A DNA stretch of 64,000 nucleotides from Deltaproteobacteria bacterium (GTDB taxonomy: Bacteria; Desulfobacterota_D; UBA1144; Nemesobacterales; JAJCZQ01), in contig JAJCZQ010000028.1 of assembly GCA_029262335.1 (NCBI GenBank), positions 1 to 64,000 on the forward strand, read 5' to 3'. This document shows, piece after piece, positions 35,116 to 44,519 of the stretch. Position 1 is the first letter of the stretch, and every line of letters starts with the position of its first letter. The notes under the pieces were generated by a model. That model had not been told where the DNA came from, made no database searches, and worked only from the letters and a program-made list of their open reading frames with translations. The position numbers were made by a program, and so were the translations under genes.

Positions 35116-36153
35116 TTATTTAAATGAACTGATTATCTCTTTTGTCAGAACATTAAATGAGTATTCAAGATCCGGGCTGAAATCTCTTAAAATAAAGTGG
35201 TTAACACCTGAATCTATATATTCCTGTAGCCTTTTTTTGACATCATCGGCATTTCCATAAACAACAAAATCTGACAAAATTTCCCGCGTGTAGTATTTTT
35301 GGCCCATTTCCCTGAACCTGGTCATCATCTGTGCGTCATTTGGCATTATGGATGTATAGGAAAGCCCTCTATACTGTTCGGCAATATCCAGCTTATATCC
35401 TGCATCTTCAATTACGTCCGGCCATATTATTGCATGCTTAATATTATCAAGAGTCTGGTATGCATCATCCTTATCCTCGGCAATTGAGAGAAATACATAC
35501 ATGGCCCTTTCAAATCGGTCTTGCTTTATTAAGCTGGTTTCAATTCCTTTATTAACAGTTTCTGATTTTTTTTCATATACCCATGTAGGCATAGCGTTTG
35601 TGACCCACCCGTTTCCTATACTGCCTGCGGTTTTAAGGGCATTGGGGCCTGTTGCGGCTATATAAACCGGTACATTCCCATTGGACGGACTTATTCTCAT
35701 TTCAGCATCCTGCAGATTATAATACTGTCCGTTATGTGTGGTAGGATCTCCCGACCAGAGCCCTCTCATAACTTCTACCGACTCTTTTAATCTCGAAAGT
35801 GCCTTATTCCATTCTATTCCGTAATTATCAAGGTTCATTTTCTCACCATAACCCAGGCAACTGAACACTCTCCCGTCAGAAATGTGGTCAACGGTTGCAA
35901 GCCTGTGGGCCATGGTAGCCGGGTGCATCCTGTGAGGATCACCTATTGCACCAAGATGAATCCTCTCCGTAACAACCGAAGCCCCTGTAATTACAGACCA
36001 GACTTCGGGAGTAAGTTTCTTTGCCATAAAAAGTATATGGTCCGGATACCAGACACTGTCCAGGCCTGCATCTTCACTTTTTTTTGCAAATCTTATAAGG
36101 TCTTTTACCGATACACCGGGCAACGGTGCAACTATGCCAAATTTAGTTTTCAT
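35116..36153 (-). CDS. LLM-class flavin/F420-dependent oxidoreductase
   Basis: This 345-residue TIM-barrel protein is of the luciferase-like monooxygenase superfamily. It starts F-G-I-V-A-P-L-P-G-V and contains D-S-V-W-Y-P-D-H-I, H-P-A-T-M-A-H-R-L-A-T and S-D-G-R-V-F-S-C-L-G-Y-G. Members of this branch, including methylene-H4MPT reductase-like and F420-dependent enzymes, use F420 or FMN. A CofE homologue in the window favours F420, which is inference. The substrate is unknown. It is convergent with the aldolase gene, 8 bp apart. Confidence 0.85.
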   Translation of the reverse strand: MKTKFGIVAPLPGVSVKDLIRFAKKSEDAGLDSVWYPDHILFMAKKLTPEVWSVITGASVVTERIHLGAIGDPHRMHPATMAHRLATVDHISDGRVFSCLGYGEKMNLDNYGIEWNKALSRLKESVEVMRGLWSGDPTTHNGQYYNLQDAEMRISPSNGNVPVYIAATGPNALKTAGSIGNGWVTNAMPTWVYEKKSETVNKGIETSLIKQDRFERAMYVFLSIAEDKDDAYQTLDNIKHAIIWPDVIEDAGYKLDIAEQYRGLSYTSIMPNDAQMMTRFREMGQKYYTREILSDFVVYGNADDVKKRLQEYIDSGVNHFILRDFSPDLEYSFNVLTKEIISSFK

Positions 36154-36204
36154 AACGATGATTACTATAAATGAATGAATAATAAATTGGTAATTAAATC
36201 ATAT

Positions 36205-36232
36205 TTGACACTAAATCAGTATTTGGTAACAT
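36205..36232 (+). promoter_or_regulatory. Predicted promoter just ahead of the acylphosphatase gene
   Basis: A perfect TTGACA (36205-36210) and TAACAT (36227-36232) lie 16 bp apart. The expected start of transcription is near 36239, only about three bases before the ATG at 36242, and no ribosome-binding sequence lies upstream of that ATG. The transcript would therefore be leaderless or nearly so. Confidence 0.45.
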
Positions 36233-36241
36233 CAATCATAT

Positions 36242-36520
36242 ATGGAGGATAAAAGAGTTCACCTTATTGTTGAGGGGAAGGTGCAGGGTGTATTCTACAG
36301 AGCTTCGGCAAGAGATACTGCAGTCTCACTCGGCCTGAAGGGTTATGTTAAAAACCTGCCTGATGGAAATGTAGAATTAGTAGCGGAAGGCCCGAGAGGA
36401 AAACTTGATCAGATTATCGAATGGTGCAAAACAGGCCCCGCAGATGCAAACGTTACTGAAATAAGGACAACTTTCTCAGCCTCTATTGGCGAATTCGACA
36501 ACTTCCATATACAATATTAA
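36242..36520 (+). CDS. acyP: Acylphosphatase
   Basis: Acylphosphatases hydrolyse carboxyl-phosphate bonds such as acetyl phosphate. The 92-residue ferredoxin-like fold has G-K-V-Q-G-V-F-Y-R with the catalytic Arg20 and G-Y-V-K-N-L-P-D-G with Asn38, both intact. The ATG at 36242 has no Shine-Dalgarno in front; a GGAGG follows it inside the gene. It lies 14 bp before the MBL-fold hydrolase and starts an apparent operon running to ksgA. Confidence 0.96.
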   Translation: MEDKRVHLIVEGKVQGVFYRASARDTAVSLGLKGYVKNLPDGNVELVAEGPRGKLDQIIEWCKTGPADANVTEIRTTFSASIGEFDNFHIQY

Positions 36521-36534
36521 CCAGAGGATACAAT

Positions 36535-37179
36535 ATGATTATTAACTGCATACCGGGCGGTGCCTTTATGGAAAACTGCTATATAGTTGGAGATGAAGAA
36601 ACCAGGGAAGGAATCCTTATTGACCCGGGAGAGCAGATTGATGAGATTCTCACGGAAGTTGAAAATTCAGGATTAAAAATCACAAAAATTGTAAATACCC
36701 ACAACCACCTTGACCATGTTGCAGGAGTAGAAACAGCCAAGCAGAAGCTTGGAATCCCGTTTTATATACATAAAAAAGACCAGCCTGTTCTCGATCTGCT
36801 TCCGGAGGCGTGTAAGAGGTGGCCGCAGTATTCATATGTAGTAAAACCAGAGGTTGATGGTTACATTGAAGAAGGTGACAAAGTACAGATCGGCAATTTA
36901 GTTGCTGATATACTTCTTGTCCCCGGACATTCATGGGGCCATATTTGCCTTGTAATTGAAGACAATATTATAGCCGGAGATACTCTTTTTGCAGGAAGTG
37001 TTGGCCGGGTAGACCTTACAGGCGGAACATCTATGGAAGAGCTTACAGGTTCAATTGAGGCCAAGCTGTTTACCCTGCCTGATAATTACAATGTATTCCC
37101 TGGTCATGGGCCAGCTACAACCATAGGAATCGAAAAACAGTCCAATCCTTTTTTTAGAAGAAGTTCTTATAACAACTAA
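36535..37179 (+). CDS. MBL-fold metallo-hydrolase, glyoxalase II-like
   Basis: This 214-residue metallo-beta-lactamase-fold protein has the dinuclear site motif N-T-H-N-H-L-D-H near residues 60-67. V-P-G-H-S-W-G-H, A-G-D-T-L-F and F-P-G-H-G-P-A-T supply further His and Asp ligands. It resembles YcbL/GloB-type hydrolases that act on thioesters such as S-lactoylglutathione, but the glutathione-binding C-terminal domain of GloB is missing. Cytoplasmic. The substrate cannot be assigned. Confidence 0.93.
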   Translation: MIINCIPGGAFMENCYIVGDEETREGILIDPGEQIDEILTEVENSGLKITKIVNTHNHLDHVAGVETAKQKLGIPFYIHKKDQPVLDLLPEACKRWPQYSYVVKPEVDGYIEEGDKVQIGNLVADILLVPGHSWGHICLVIEDNIIAGDTLFAGSVGRVDLTGGTSMEELTGSIEAKLFTLPDNYNVFPGHGPATTIGIEKQSNPFFRRSSYNN

Positions 37180-37187
37180 CACAGGCA

Positions 37188-37460
37188 ATGTTAAAAAAAA
37201 TAATAAGAAGTTCAATTATTCTTGCTCTGATAATTTTTACTACTTTTATTTTCTCAAAAGAGACGACCCATCTTAATCATCTCAGGAGTGAAAATGATAT
37301 TATATTAAAAAGGATAGAAAAACTAAATAATGAAAATGACGATTATAAAGAAAAAATTGATTCAATGGAAAACGAAAGAAGGTATCTTGAAAAAATTGTC
37401 CGTGAAGAACTGGGAATGATAAAAAAAGGTGAAAAAATATATAGATTCGATAACAAGTAA
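37188..37460 (+). CDS. Septum formation initiator, FtsB/DivIC family
   Basis: This is a 90-residue single-pass protein. A short N-terminus (M-L-K-K-I-I-R) precedes one membrane helix (about residues 9-25), then a leucine/asparagine-rich coiled coil (about 30-70), and the family ending V-R-E-E-L-G-M-I-K-K-G-E. FtsB-like proteins assemble with FtsL and FtsQ at the division site. The next gene starts inside its last 32 bases. The order MBL hydrolase, FtsB-like, GGDEF is not the usual eno-ftsB context. Confidence 0.9.
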   Translation: MLKKIIRSSIILALIIFTTFIFSKETTHLNHLRSENDIILKRIEKLNNENDDYKEKIDSMENERRYLEKIVREELGMIKKGEKIYRFDNK

Positions 37461-39558
37461 GAAGTTTGACCTAAACATTCTGGATATTGTTTCAATAATT
37501 CTCAGCCTGACAGTTTTGTGCCTAATAATATTTGATCAGTTTAATTTTCCTGGAATATACCAGGCCCTTTTTATTATTCCGCTGCTGATTGTACTGGTAC
37601 TTGAACTAAAATCAGAGGAAAGATCTTCTAAAATAACAGTTAAAAACAATATTATTGTTTTGTTGCTAATAGCAACTATGCTTGAAATTATTTTGTCAGT
37701 TACAGTTGGCAAATCATTTCCATTGTTCTATCTTTTACTTCCTGTTTTTTACGGAATTTTTGGATTAATACCCGTAATTATAAGCCTGGCCTGTATCTTT
37801 GCAGTTCAACTGATTACTACGGATTTAATTCCTGCGATAATCTCATTAGTTGTTCTTTCATTGACTACTTTTTTATTCGGCCCGATTTTAAAATACAGCT
37901 TTTCAAAATACAGATACTACTTTATAGACAGCAACAACCACGATATTGCAGATAATCCAGCAAACAAACCTTCATTCGACATAACCCTTGGTAATATTGA
38001 CACATACAAATCCGAAGTGCGTGAATCACTCAGTTTTCTTGGCAAATTAATTGAGCACAACTCAATTATCCTTTACCTGAAAAATGAGGAAGGCTTATAT
38101 GAAATTTATGATTACTTATCAAATACGTCTGATGCAATCGACAGCGGGCAAAAGCTTCTTTTCAGATCCGGGTACATCAACTGGCTTACTAAGACCAACA
38201 GTCCTGTTATGATTGATGACATCAAAAATTTAAGAGAAAATGCCGCGTATTATTCAAAGACTGTCGAGATAAAATCTCTTATGGCCGTTCCCCTCAAAAA
38301 CAAACTGTTAGATAGTGACAAAAGTAATAACGGCGCAAAGGGAATACTAATACTGGACAACTACAATAAAAAAGCTTTTAACGAAAGTGACAGGGAAATT
38401 GCCGAACTGATCGCAGATAAAATCTACTCCACACTTGTCATTGAGAAACTTCAAAAAAATGTTTCTGACAGTGGAGACGAACTAACATCACTCTATGACT
38501 ACATCCAAAAGCTCGAATCAAATATGGATTCTGATAAAATTATAAAACATCTTCTGACCACTCTTGTTTCCACCATCCCAAATGACATGATATGTATCAC
38601 TCTAAATAACCCGGACACCAATGAGAGCACAATAAAGGCTACAAACATTGAAAATGAATATTTAAGTAACAAAACATTTTCAAATCATAATTCATTAATA
38701 GGACTTGTAAATCAGGGTGACAAATCATTGGGCTTTACCGATATATCAGACAGGTCAAAGTTCAGGACGGTTTTTGACAGGGAAATAGATTTTACCGTTA
38801 ACGTAAAGAACCTCAAATCTACTATAATTTTTCCAATAGTTAATCAGGATGAGACGGTAACAAATGAAAATGAAGTCCTTGGCGCCGTTTTTATTAGCCG
38901 AGAGAAGAAGCTGGAGTTTAACGATGAGCATAAAAACCTTGCAAATGTACTGATTCAGCAGGCAGCTAAAGCTATTACATACTCCACAAACCTTAAACGC
39001 ATCAATGAGCTTGCAATTAAGGATGGCCTTTCCGGACTGTATAATCATCGTCATTTTAAGGAAATGCTTTCTAATTTTGTGGCCAGAGCACTAAGGTACT
39101 CGGAAGACCTTTCGGTTGTAATCGTAGACATAGACAATTTTAAGATGATAAATGACGAACATGGCCACCAGGCAGGGGATGTTATCATCAACGAGACCGG
39201 GAAACTAATTGCCAACAGTATCAGGGAGATTGATATAGCAGCAAGGTACGGCGGTGATGAATTTGCCATAGTACTTCCAAAAACAAATGAATCCGGTGCG
39301 TCATACGTAACCGAAAAATTAGTAAAAAGAATCGAAGCTTCCAAAATATTAAATTCTGAAAAGGTCAATATAACTTTCAGTATAGGAATTTCATCTTTTC
39401 CAAAAAATGCCATGACCCAGGACGGACTTATAGAAAAAGCAGATACTGCACTCTATGAAGCTAAAAACAGGGGCAAAAACCAGACTGTACATTTTAATGA
39501 CATTGATGAAACTTTAAAATTAACAGAACAAAAAAATCAGACTGAAAGTGAACACTGA
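37429..39558 (+). CDS. Membrane-bound diguanylate cyclase with GAF domains
   Basis: This 709-residue signalling protein makes cyclic di-GMP. About five hydrophobic segments occupy residues 15-160. Two GAF-like sensor regions follow (about 195-335 and 360-520), and a GGDEF domain takes the C-terminal 170 residues. The active motif R-Y-G-G-D-E-F (GGDEF at about 608-612) is intact. An R-E-I-D inhibitory-site motif lies exactly five residues before it, so product feedback is expected. The start is a GTG at 37429 inside ftsB with only a weak ribosome site, implying coupled translation. The sensed signal is unknown. Confidence 0.92.
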   Translation: MKKYIDSITSKKFDLNILDIVSIILSLTVLCLIIFDQFNFPGIYQALFIIPLLIVLVLELKSEERSSKITVKNNIIVLLLIATMLEIILSVTVGKSFPLFYLLLPVFYGIFGLIPVIISLACIFAVQLITTDLIPAIISLVVLSLTTFLFGPILKYSFSKYRYYFIDSNNHDIADNPANKPSFDITLGNIDTYKSEVRESLSFLGKLIEHNSIILYLKNEEGLYEIYDYLSNTSDAIDSGQKLLFRSGYINWLTKTNSPVMIDDIKNLRENAAYYSKTVEIKSLMAVPLKNKLLDSDKSNNGAKGILILDNYNKKAFNESDREIAELIADKIYSTLVIEKLQKNVSDSGDELTSLYDYIQKLESNMDSDKIIKHLLTTLVSTIPNDMICITLNNPDTNESTIKATNIENEYLSNKTFSNHNSLIGLVNQGDKSLGFTDISDRSKFRTVFDREIDFTVNVKNLKSTIIFPIVNQDETVTNENEVLGAVFISREKKLEFNDEHKNLANVLIQQAAKAITYSTNLKRINELAIKDGLSGLYNHRHFKEMLSNFVARALRYSEDLSVVIVDIDNFKMINDEHGHQAGDVIINETGKLIANSIREIDIAARYGGDEFAIVLPKTNESGASYVTEKLVKRIEASKILNSEKVNITFSIGISSFPKNAMTQDGLIEKADTALYEAKNRGKNQTVHFNDIDETLKLTEQKNQTESEH

Positions 39559-40399
39559 TCCGAATAACCCCGGCTTTTCATTTCGCCCTACAAAGAAACT
39601 TGGGCAAAATTTCCTAACAGATAAAACCGTAATAAACCGTATCCTGGACAGTGCTGCTCTTGATTCTAAGGATGTAGTTATTGAAGTCGGACCCGGCAAA
39701 GGTGCATTGACGGGCAGAATAGCAACGATTGTGAAGAATGTCTATGCCATCGAAAAGGACAATTTCCTGTTTGGGGAGTTAAACAATAAATATGCATCTT
39801 TAAGCAACCTTACATTAATAAACGAAGATGCATTAAGAACTGATTTTAAAACTTTTGAAGGTAATCCCAAAATTAAATTTATTGCTAATCTTCCGTACAA
39901 TATTACTTCCCCAATGCTTTCAAGATTAACGGAAAACAGGGATCTGTTTTCTAATATAATTATTATGATTCAAAAAGAGGTGGGAGACAGGATCGCTTCG
40001 GAACCGGGAAATAAAACTTACGGTTCATTATCTGTATTAATACAGACATTTTTTAATGTAACCCGTTTATTTACAGTACCGCCAGGTTCTTTCAAACCAA
40101 AACCTAAAGTTGATTCTGTAGTAATTAAACTTGTACCGACACAAACCCATTGTGATTTAATTAAAGATATAAATCTATATTCAAGGGTAGTAAAATCTTC
40201 ATTCTCATCAAGAAGAAAAATGATTAACAATTCACTTAAGAGCGAATTTAATAAAGAAGAGATTGAAATTAGTCTAAGTAATTCTGAAATAAGTGGTAAA
40301 AGGCGCGCTGAAACGATGGAAGTATCAGAATTTATTAGGCTCGCAAACAATATTTACGAACTGCAGCAATCAACAAGTTCAGATAACAGTTCATTTTGA
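39548..40399 (+). CDS. ksgA: 16S rRNA dimethyladenosine transferase
   Basis: KsgA dimethylates the two adjacent adenosines near the 3' end of 16S rRNA. The 283-residue protein has K-K-L-G-Q-N-F-L near residue 15, the SAM motif E-V-G-P-G-K-G-A-L-T, and the target-base motif N-L-P-Y-N-I-T-S-P. P-K-P-K-V-D-S-V-V and the S-F-S-S-R-R-K-M C-terminal domain follow. The GTG start at 39548 overlaps the GGDEF stop codon by 11 bp. Its last 46 bases overlap the end of the convergent dacB gene. Confidence 0.97.
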   Translation: MNTDPNNPGFSFRPTKKLGQNFLTDKTVINRILDSAALDSKDVVIEVGPGKGALTGRIATIVKNVYAIEKDNFLFGELNNKYASLSNLTLINEDALRTDFKTFEGNPKIKFIANLPYNITSPMLSRLTENRDLFSNIIIMIQKEVGDRIASEPGNKTYGSLSVLIQTFFNVTRLFTVPPGSFKPKPKVDSVVIKLVPTQTHCDLIKDINLYSRVVKSSFSSRRKMINNSLKSEFNKEEIEISLSNSEISGKRRAETMEVSEFIRLANNIYELQQSTSSDNSSF

Positions 40400-41763
40400 A
40401 ATGTTTTAGCTTTCCATCCAAGTCCGTTAGAAATCACAGAGAACACAAGAATATTTCCATCCTTTGCAAATACATATCCTGATAAGGCACGAACTCCGTT
40501 CAGGTAGCCTGTCTTTGCTGATACTTTACCCTTGATTTTTGATCTCCTGAATCTCTTTTTCAGTGTTCCGTCAACTCCTGCAACAGGTAGTGAAGACATA
40601 TATTCATAAGAAAAATCTGATTTGCTGTAGGCCCTGGAAAGTACTGTTGCCAATTCCTTGGGAGTTACCCTGTTAAAACGCGACAAACCTGATCCATCAG
40701 CAATGCTGATATCAGAACCAATACCGGAGTCTTTTAAAAATTCTGATATTACGTATGAACCGTTTTCCCATGAACCAGGTGGCCCTACATATTTTGCTCC
40801 AAGTGTTTTTACAAGTGCTTCACCAATTATATTTACACTGTCTTTATTAAAATCGTTTATAATCTCGTGCAACGGCATGGAATAATGCGTATAAAAAACT
40901 GTTGCCCACTGTGGGGTCTGCTTCCTTCTGATCTGTCCATCAAACTCAATGCCTTCTAAAACAAGGAGGTTTCTGAAGACAAGCCCAAAATAAGAAACCG
41001 GCTCCATGACTGAAATAGTATATTTCTGCGGTCGGCTGTTAACATTGATTTTACCTTTTACAAATATCTCTTCTCCGGTGGAGCTCTGGCCCACTAATAA
41101 CTTGCTTTTATATTTACTTGATTCGGCAGTATTTTTAATGTTGGGAATATATGCACTGGGTGTAATTTCAACAATCGGACTCTCCCAGCGCTTTCTTGGA
41201 CTTACAGTCACGTCGATTGTGTTGTAGTTTAATGAAAATGCGTCGATGGGAGGGCAGTAATAATCTCCTCTCCAAGCTCTTTTCCAGCCCTTTCCATAGT
41301 TAACATTATCAAAATAAGTGTCGTCAAAATAGATATCTCCCTTAATTCGTTTTATGCCTTTTTTCTTGAGTTCTCTCACAATCCGTATCAGGTCATCTGT
41401 GGTAATACTTGGGTCCCCGTAAGCCTTAACGTATAACCCGCCGAACAGTGTGCCCTTATTTAACTCACCGCCCGTTAAAAACTCTGTTTTAAACCTGAAA
41501 TTTTTTCCAAGTAGTGACAGAGCTGCGTATGAAGAAATAATCTTGTTATTAGAAGCAGGTATAAATGTCTTGTTTGGGTTATATTCAAATAGAACTTTCC
41601 CTGTACTCAGTGATTTTACATATACACCAAGCTTTCCATTACCCCTGGCTTCCTGTGGAACGAGATTGATCAGTTTTTTCTGATAGTTTGTTTTGGTAAA
41701 AGCAGATGTAGGAACACAAACTACTAATAACAGTAATACAAAAATTATATTTCTTTTATACAT
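40354..41763 (-). CDS. dacB: D-alanyl-D-alanine carboxypeptidase/endopeptidase, DacB (PBP4) type
   Basis: This periplasmic penicillin-binding protein trims or cleaves peptidoglycan cross-links. The 469-residue protein has a signal peptide ending near T-S-A-F. The catalytic S-x-x-K is in P-A-S-N-N-K near residue 72, the S-x-N in D-S-V-N near residue 315, A-D-G-S-G-L-S-R-F-N follows, and the K-T-G is in S-A-K-T-G-Y-L-N-G. The extra domain between S-x-x-K and S-x-N, typical of DacB, is present. It lies 14 bp after polA on the minus strand. Confidence 0.96.
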   Translation of the reverse strand: MYKRNIIFVLLLLVVCVPTSAFTKTNYQKKLINLVPQEARGNGKLGVYVKSLSTGKVLFEYNPNKTFIPASNNKIISSYAALSLLGKNFRFKTEFLTGGELNKGTLFGGLYVKAYGDPSITTDDLIRIVRELKKKGIKRIKGDIYFDDTYFDNVNYGKGWKRAWRGDYYCPPIDAFSLNYNTIDVTVSPRKRWESPIVEITPSAYIPNIKNTAESSKYKSKLLVGQSSTGEEIFVKGKINVNSRPQKYTISVMEPVSYFGLVFRNLLVLEGIEFDGQIRRKQTPQWATVFYTHYSMPLHEIINDFNKDSVNIIGEALVKTLGAKYVGPPGSWENGSYVISEFLKDSGIGSDISIADGSGLSRFNRVTPKELATVLSRAYSKSDFSYEYMSSLPVAGVDGTLKKRFRRSKIKGKVSAKTGYLNGVRALSGYVFAKDGNILVFSVISNGLGWKAKTFQNELLSELVDCCSS

Positions 41764-41777
41764 GATATAATCCGGTT

Positions 41778-44474
41778 TTAATGTGCATCTGCCCAGTTTG
41801 ATCCGGTACCAATATCAACTTTTAATGGTACACGGAGTTTATAGGCTCTTTCCATTTCATTTTTAATTATAAGACTTATTTCTTTGACCATTTTATCAGG
41901 TGATTCAACAATAAGTTCGTCATGAACCTGTAAAATCATTTTTGCATCACTGTCCTGAAGTTTTTCAGCAATATTTATCATTGCCATATTTATAATGTCG
42001 GCAGCTGAACCCTGAATTGGACTGTTAATAGCAGCCCTCTCGCCCATACCTCTTTGCATCCTGTTGTTCGAATTTAGTTCAGGTATTGGCCTTCTTCTTC
42101 CGAGTATCGTAATTGCATATCCCCTTTCCTTGGATTCCTTGATGGAGTTTTCGAGATAGGACTTAACATCCGGATATGTATTGAAATACTCATCTATATA
42201 TTTTTTTGATTCACCGATAGATGTCCTTAACTGCTTTGAAAGCCCAAATGGGCTAATCCCGTAAATAATGCCAAAATTAATATTTTTTGCCAGTCTCCTC
42301 ATATCAGGGGTAACTTCATTTTCATTTATCCCGAAAATATCCGAGGCGGTCTTGCTATGAATATCCCTGTCATTTGCAAATGCATCAATTAATTCCTTAT
42401 CCCCTGAAAAGTGCGCAAGAAGCCGTAGTTCTATCTGCGAATAGTCAGCAGAAATAAAACTACATCCGGGGCCGGGGATAAAAGCTTTTCTTATTCTTTT
42501 CCCTTCAGCGGTTTTGATAGGAATATTTTGCAGGTTTGGGTCACTTGAGCTTACCCTTCCTGTTGAAGTCCCTACAGGATTATAAGATGTGTGAATTTTA
42601 CCGGTTTTGGGGTAAATAATTTTAGGAAGTGCATCTATATAAGTTGATTTCAACTTAGAAAGCCCGCGGTACTTTAAAAGCAGAACAGGGACATCATGGT
42701 ACTTGCAAAGATCTTCAAGTACTTCATGATCGGTTGAGGGTTCACCGGTTTTGGTCCGCTTTTTAATTTCAAGGTCAAGTTTTTCAAACAGAATTTTTCT
42801 TAGCTGGAGCGGGGAGTTAAGATTAAACTCCTCTCCTGCCATTGCATATATTTTTTCTGTAATATCTGCAAGTTCAATTTCAAACTCTTTTGACAGTGAA
42901 CTGAGCAGTTCGGTATCTATCAAAACCCCGGACTCTTCCATCTTGGCAAGCACAGGAATTAATTTTATTACTTTTTCCCTGTACACGTATTCCAGGTCCT
43001 TATCTTTAAGTTCTTTAGTGAAATAGTGGTAAAGCTTCATTGCTACATCTGCATCTTCACACGAATATCTCATTGCCGTTTTTAGTTCGACTTCATTAAA
43101 CAGGACTCTTGCCTTACCTTTCCCGGTCACATCATCATAAGAAATCATCGTATGCCCGAGTATGCTCTGGGAAAGTTTATCGAGTTTAAAACTCTGCCTC
43201 GACGAATCGAGCAGGTGCGCGGCCAGCATAGAGTCAAAATAGATCCCTCTTAGTTCCACCCCGTATTTATTTAGAACCACCATTTCGTATTTTATATTCT
43301 GTCCGATTTTCTTTACTGAATTATTTTCCAAAATTGGTTTTAACCTGTTTATTACAAGTTCAATACTTAGCTGCTCCGTATTTTCATCATGTGCTACAGG
43401 CACATAATACCCCTGATGTTCCTCGGGTGTCAGGGAAAATCCAACAATATCAGCAAAAATGGGCAAAGGAGATGTAGTCTCAAGGTCGATGGAAAGCTCA
43501 CCTGTTTTTTGAATTCTTTTGATTACCTCATCCAGTTCATCTTCTTTTAATACAAGTTTATAGTTGCTGTAATGTATTACTGAACTCTCATCATCAGTAA
43601 TTGTTTCACCAGTAGAACTACTCACCCCGAGTTCTTTTTTCAGATTACTGAATTCAAAGACATCAAAAAGCTTACTCAGTTCCTCTATATTAAAATTTTC
43701 AAATCCGAAATTCTGATAGTCTTTTTCAATATCCTCTACATCTGTTTTAATTGTTACAAGCTGTTTGCTGAGGAATGCCTTATCTCTATCATTTTCAAGG
43801 TTTTCTTTTTGCTTACCTTTAAGCTCTTCTATGTTGTCATAAACACCTTCAAGTGAGCTGTACTGTACTATTAACTTAGATGCTGTTTTCTCTCCAATCC
43901 CCTTAACTCCCGGTATGTTATCCACCTGGTCCCCTGATAATGCAAGTACATCTATCACAGCACCAGGGCCGACGCCGAATCTGTTTTTAACTTCCTCGAT
44001 ATCTGTCACCTTATTTTTCATCGTATCAAGAAGTTTTATATTAGGAGATACAAGCTGGTAAAAATCCTTGTCCCCTGTAACAAGGACAATATTTATCTCC
44101 TTGTTTTCATTTTCTTTTGCAATTGTGCCAATCAGGTCATCCGCTTCAAACCCGTCCTTCTGAACGATGGGTATCGAAAAAGCCCTCACAACATCAAAAA
44201 TTTTATCAAACTGCGGAATCAGGTCATCAGGTGGTTTTTCCCTGTTGGCTTTATACAAAGGATATATATCACTTCTGAATGTTCTTGTTTTTGAATCAAA
44301 GACCATTGCTACGTACTTGGGATCATAGTCCTTAATAAATTTAAACAGCATTGAAGTAAAACCATATATGGCATTTGTTGGAAATCCGCCTGATGTACTC
44401 AAATGCCTTATGGCAAAGTAAGCTCTAAATATATAGGAACTGCCGTCTATCAGGTATAAGGTGGGCTGTGACAT
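41778..44474 (-). CDS. polA: DNA polymerase I
   Basis: This is an 898-residue three-domain enzyme for Okazaki-fragment processing and repair. The 5' nuclease domain has L-I-D-G-S-S-Y and E-A-D-D-L-I-G. The 3'-5' exonuclease domain has S-I-D-L-E-T-T, G-Q-N-I-K-Y-E and C-E-D-A-D-V. In the second of these the usual catalytic Asp (D424 in E. coli) is Glu397. The polymerase domain has D-Y-S-Q-I-E-L-R, an O-helix R-R-L-A-K-N-I-N-F-G-I-I-Y-G with the Phe typical of Pol I, and Q-V-H-D-E-L. Length is normal. It leads a polA-dacB pair. Confidence 0.98.
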   Translation of the reverse strand: MSQPTLYLIDGSSYIFRAYFAIRHLSTSGGFPTNAIYGFTSMLFKFIKDYDPKYVAMVFDSKTRTFRSDIYPLYKANREKPPDDLIPQFDKIFDVVRAFSIPIVQKDGFEADDLIGTIAKENENKEINIVLVTGDKDFYQLVSPNIKLLDTMKNKVTDIEEVKNRFGVGPGAVIDVLALSGDQVDNIPGVKGIGEKTASKLIVQYSSLEGVYDNIEELKGKQKENLENDRDKAFLSKQLVTIKTDVEDIEKDYQNFGFENFNIEELSKLFDVFEFSNLKKELGVSSSTGETITDDESSVIHYSNYKLVLKEDELDEVIKRIQKTGELSIDLETTSPLPIFADIVGFSLTPEEHQGYYVPVAHDENTEQLSIELVINRLKPILENNSVKKIGQNIKYEMVVLNKYGVELRGIYFDSMLAAHLLDSSRQSFKLDKLSQSILGHTMISYDDVTGKGKARVLFNEVELKTAMRYSCEDADVAMKLYHYFTKELKDKDLEYVYREKVIKLIPVLAKMEESGVLIDTELLSSLSKEFEIELADITEKIYAMAGEEFNLNSPLQLRKILFEKLDLEIKKRTKTGEPSTDHEVLEDLCKYHDVPVLLLKYRGLSKLKSTYIDALPKIIYPKTGKIHTSYNPVGTSTGRVSSSDPNLQNIPIKTAEGKRIRKAFIPGPGCSFISADYSQIELRLLAHFSGDKELIDAFANDRDIHSKTASDIFGINENEVTPDMRRLAKNINFGIIYGISPFGLSKQLRTSIGESKKYIDEYFNTYPDVKSYLENSIKESKERGYAITILGRRRPIPELNSNNRMQRGMGERAAINSPIQGSAADIINMAMINIAEKLQDSDAKMILQVHDELIVESPDKMVKEISLIIKNEMERAYKLRVPLKVDIGTGSNWADAH

Positions 44475-44519
44475 AAGCCTAAATTGTAGTTTTTTGAAAC
44501 GATGCTGTCAAAATTTAGT

